Of a stretch of DNA of 31,287 nucleotides, positions 31,273-31,287 are shown one piece after another. A program made the translations under genes and the position numbers. The DNA comes from an uncultured Alphaproteobacteria bacterium. GTDB taxonomy: Bacteria; Pseudomonadota; Alphaproteobacteria; RUG11792. The notes beneath the pieces are model-generated. The model searched no databases. It was not told where the DNA came from and saw only the letters and a program-made list of their open reading frames with translations. Within the stretch, counting starts at the first letter, position 1, and each line of letters starts with the position of its first letter. The DNA lies in assembly GCA_958448685.1 (NCBI GenBank), contig CAUDEV010000002.1, forward strand, positions 1-31,287. The letters are read 5' to 3'.

Positions 31273-31287
31273 ATAAAGTTTTCCGGT

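Larger units (their letters stand above)
30892..31287. other. Gene-free right end with repeats
   Basis: About 396 bases upstream of aroK. The first hundred should contain the aroK-recR promoter; a weak candidate on the minus strand is TTGCAA near 30985-30990 with TTATCA about 18 nt on. From about 31088 the stretch is made of repeats: a short direct repeat twice, a REP-like palindrome and the 18-base element shared with position 1. The open frame across it shows no protein-like features. Confidence 0.6.

Noticed and set aside
1..31287. CRISPR array, insertion sequence or rRNA genes
   Set aside because: No regularly spaced repeats, no transposase-like protein and no rRNA sequence were seen on either strand.

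Overview
The window looks like chromosome from a reduced, AT-rich alphaproteobacterium that probably lives inside host cells (Holosporales- or Rickettsiales-like). The basis is the low GC content, an alphaproteobacterial-type tRNA-Met(CAU), housekeeping genes of alphaproteobacterial type (miaB-ybeY-corC, pdhA-pdhB, hfq), and isolated phage-type head-tail genes of the kind that dispersed gene transfer agents (GTAs) leave in this class. The assignment is inferred; no rRNA gene is present to settle it.

Layout. 1-655 has no gene and is packed with palindromes. 656-10880 is a leftward block: a secreted patatin-like pseudoenzyme, polA, corC, ybeY, miaB, a LON-domain protein, suhB, efp, tRNA-Met, dut and a HemY-like TPR membrane protein. 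11206-17181 runs rightward: a small unknown protein, an M23 endopeptidase overlapping the bifunctional penicillin-binding protein mrcA, then an acidic exported protein with a GspE/PilB-type ATPase. 17183-19689 is leftward (a membrane protein, pdhB, pdhA), divergent from a rightward MFS transporter. 21172-21734 is decayed DNA. 21735-31287 is mostly leftward: greA, a coiled-coil exported protein, an XRE regulator (rightward), two phage-type head-tail genes, rarA, a Thr/Glu-rich exported protein, alr, lpdA, hfq, a cluster of DnaA boxes, recR and aroK, ending in repeats. Together the genes cover DNA repair and replication (polA, recR, rarA, dut), translation (efp, miaB, ybeY, tRNA, hfq), wall growth (M23, mrcA, alr) and pyruvate oxidation (pdhA, pdhB, lpdA; no E2 gene here).

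Three things stand out. (1) A nearly identical promoter module occurs three times: a 30-bp imperfect palindrome, 5 nt, TTGACA, exactly 18 nt, then TATCCT or TATACT. It stands before the phage-type pair (24181 leftward), before the unknown gene at 11206, and facing left in the gene-free palindrome region at 531-596. This suggests a co-regulated, dispersed phage/GTA-like regulon. Each copy has a GC-rich hairpin close by whose stem sequence differs while its form is kept. (2) 29448-29632 holds four perfect TTATCCACA boxes plus one TTATACACA and one TTATCAACA on the other strand, a strong candidate for oriC. (3) Palindromic repeats are shared by the two ends of the window.
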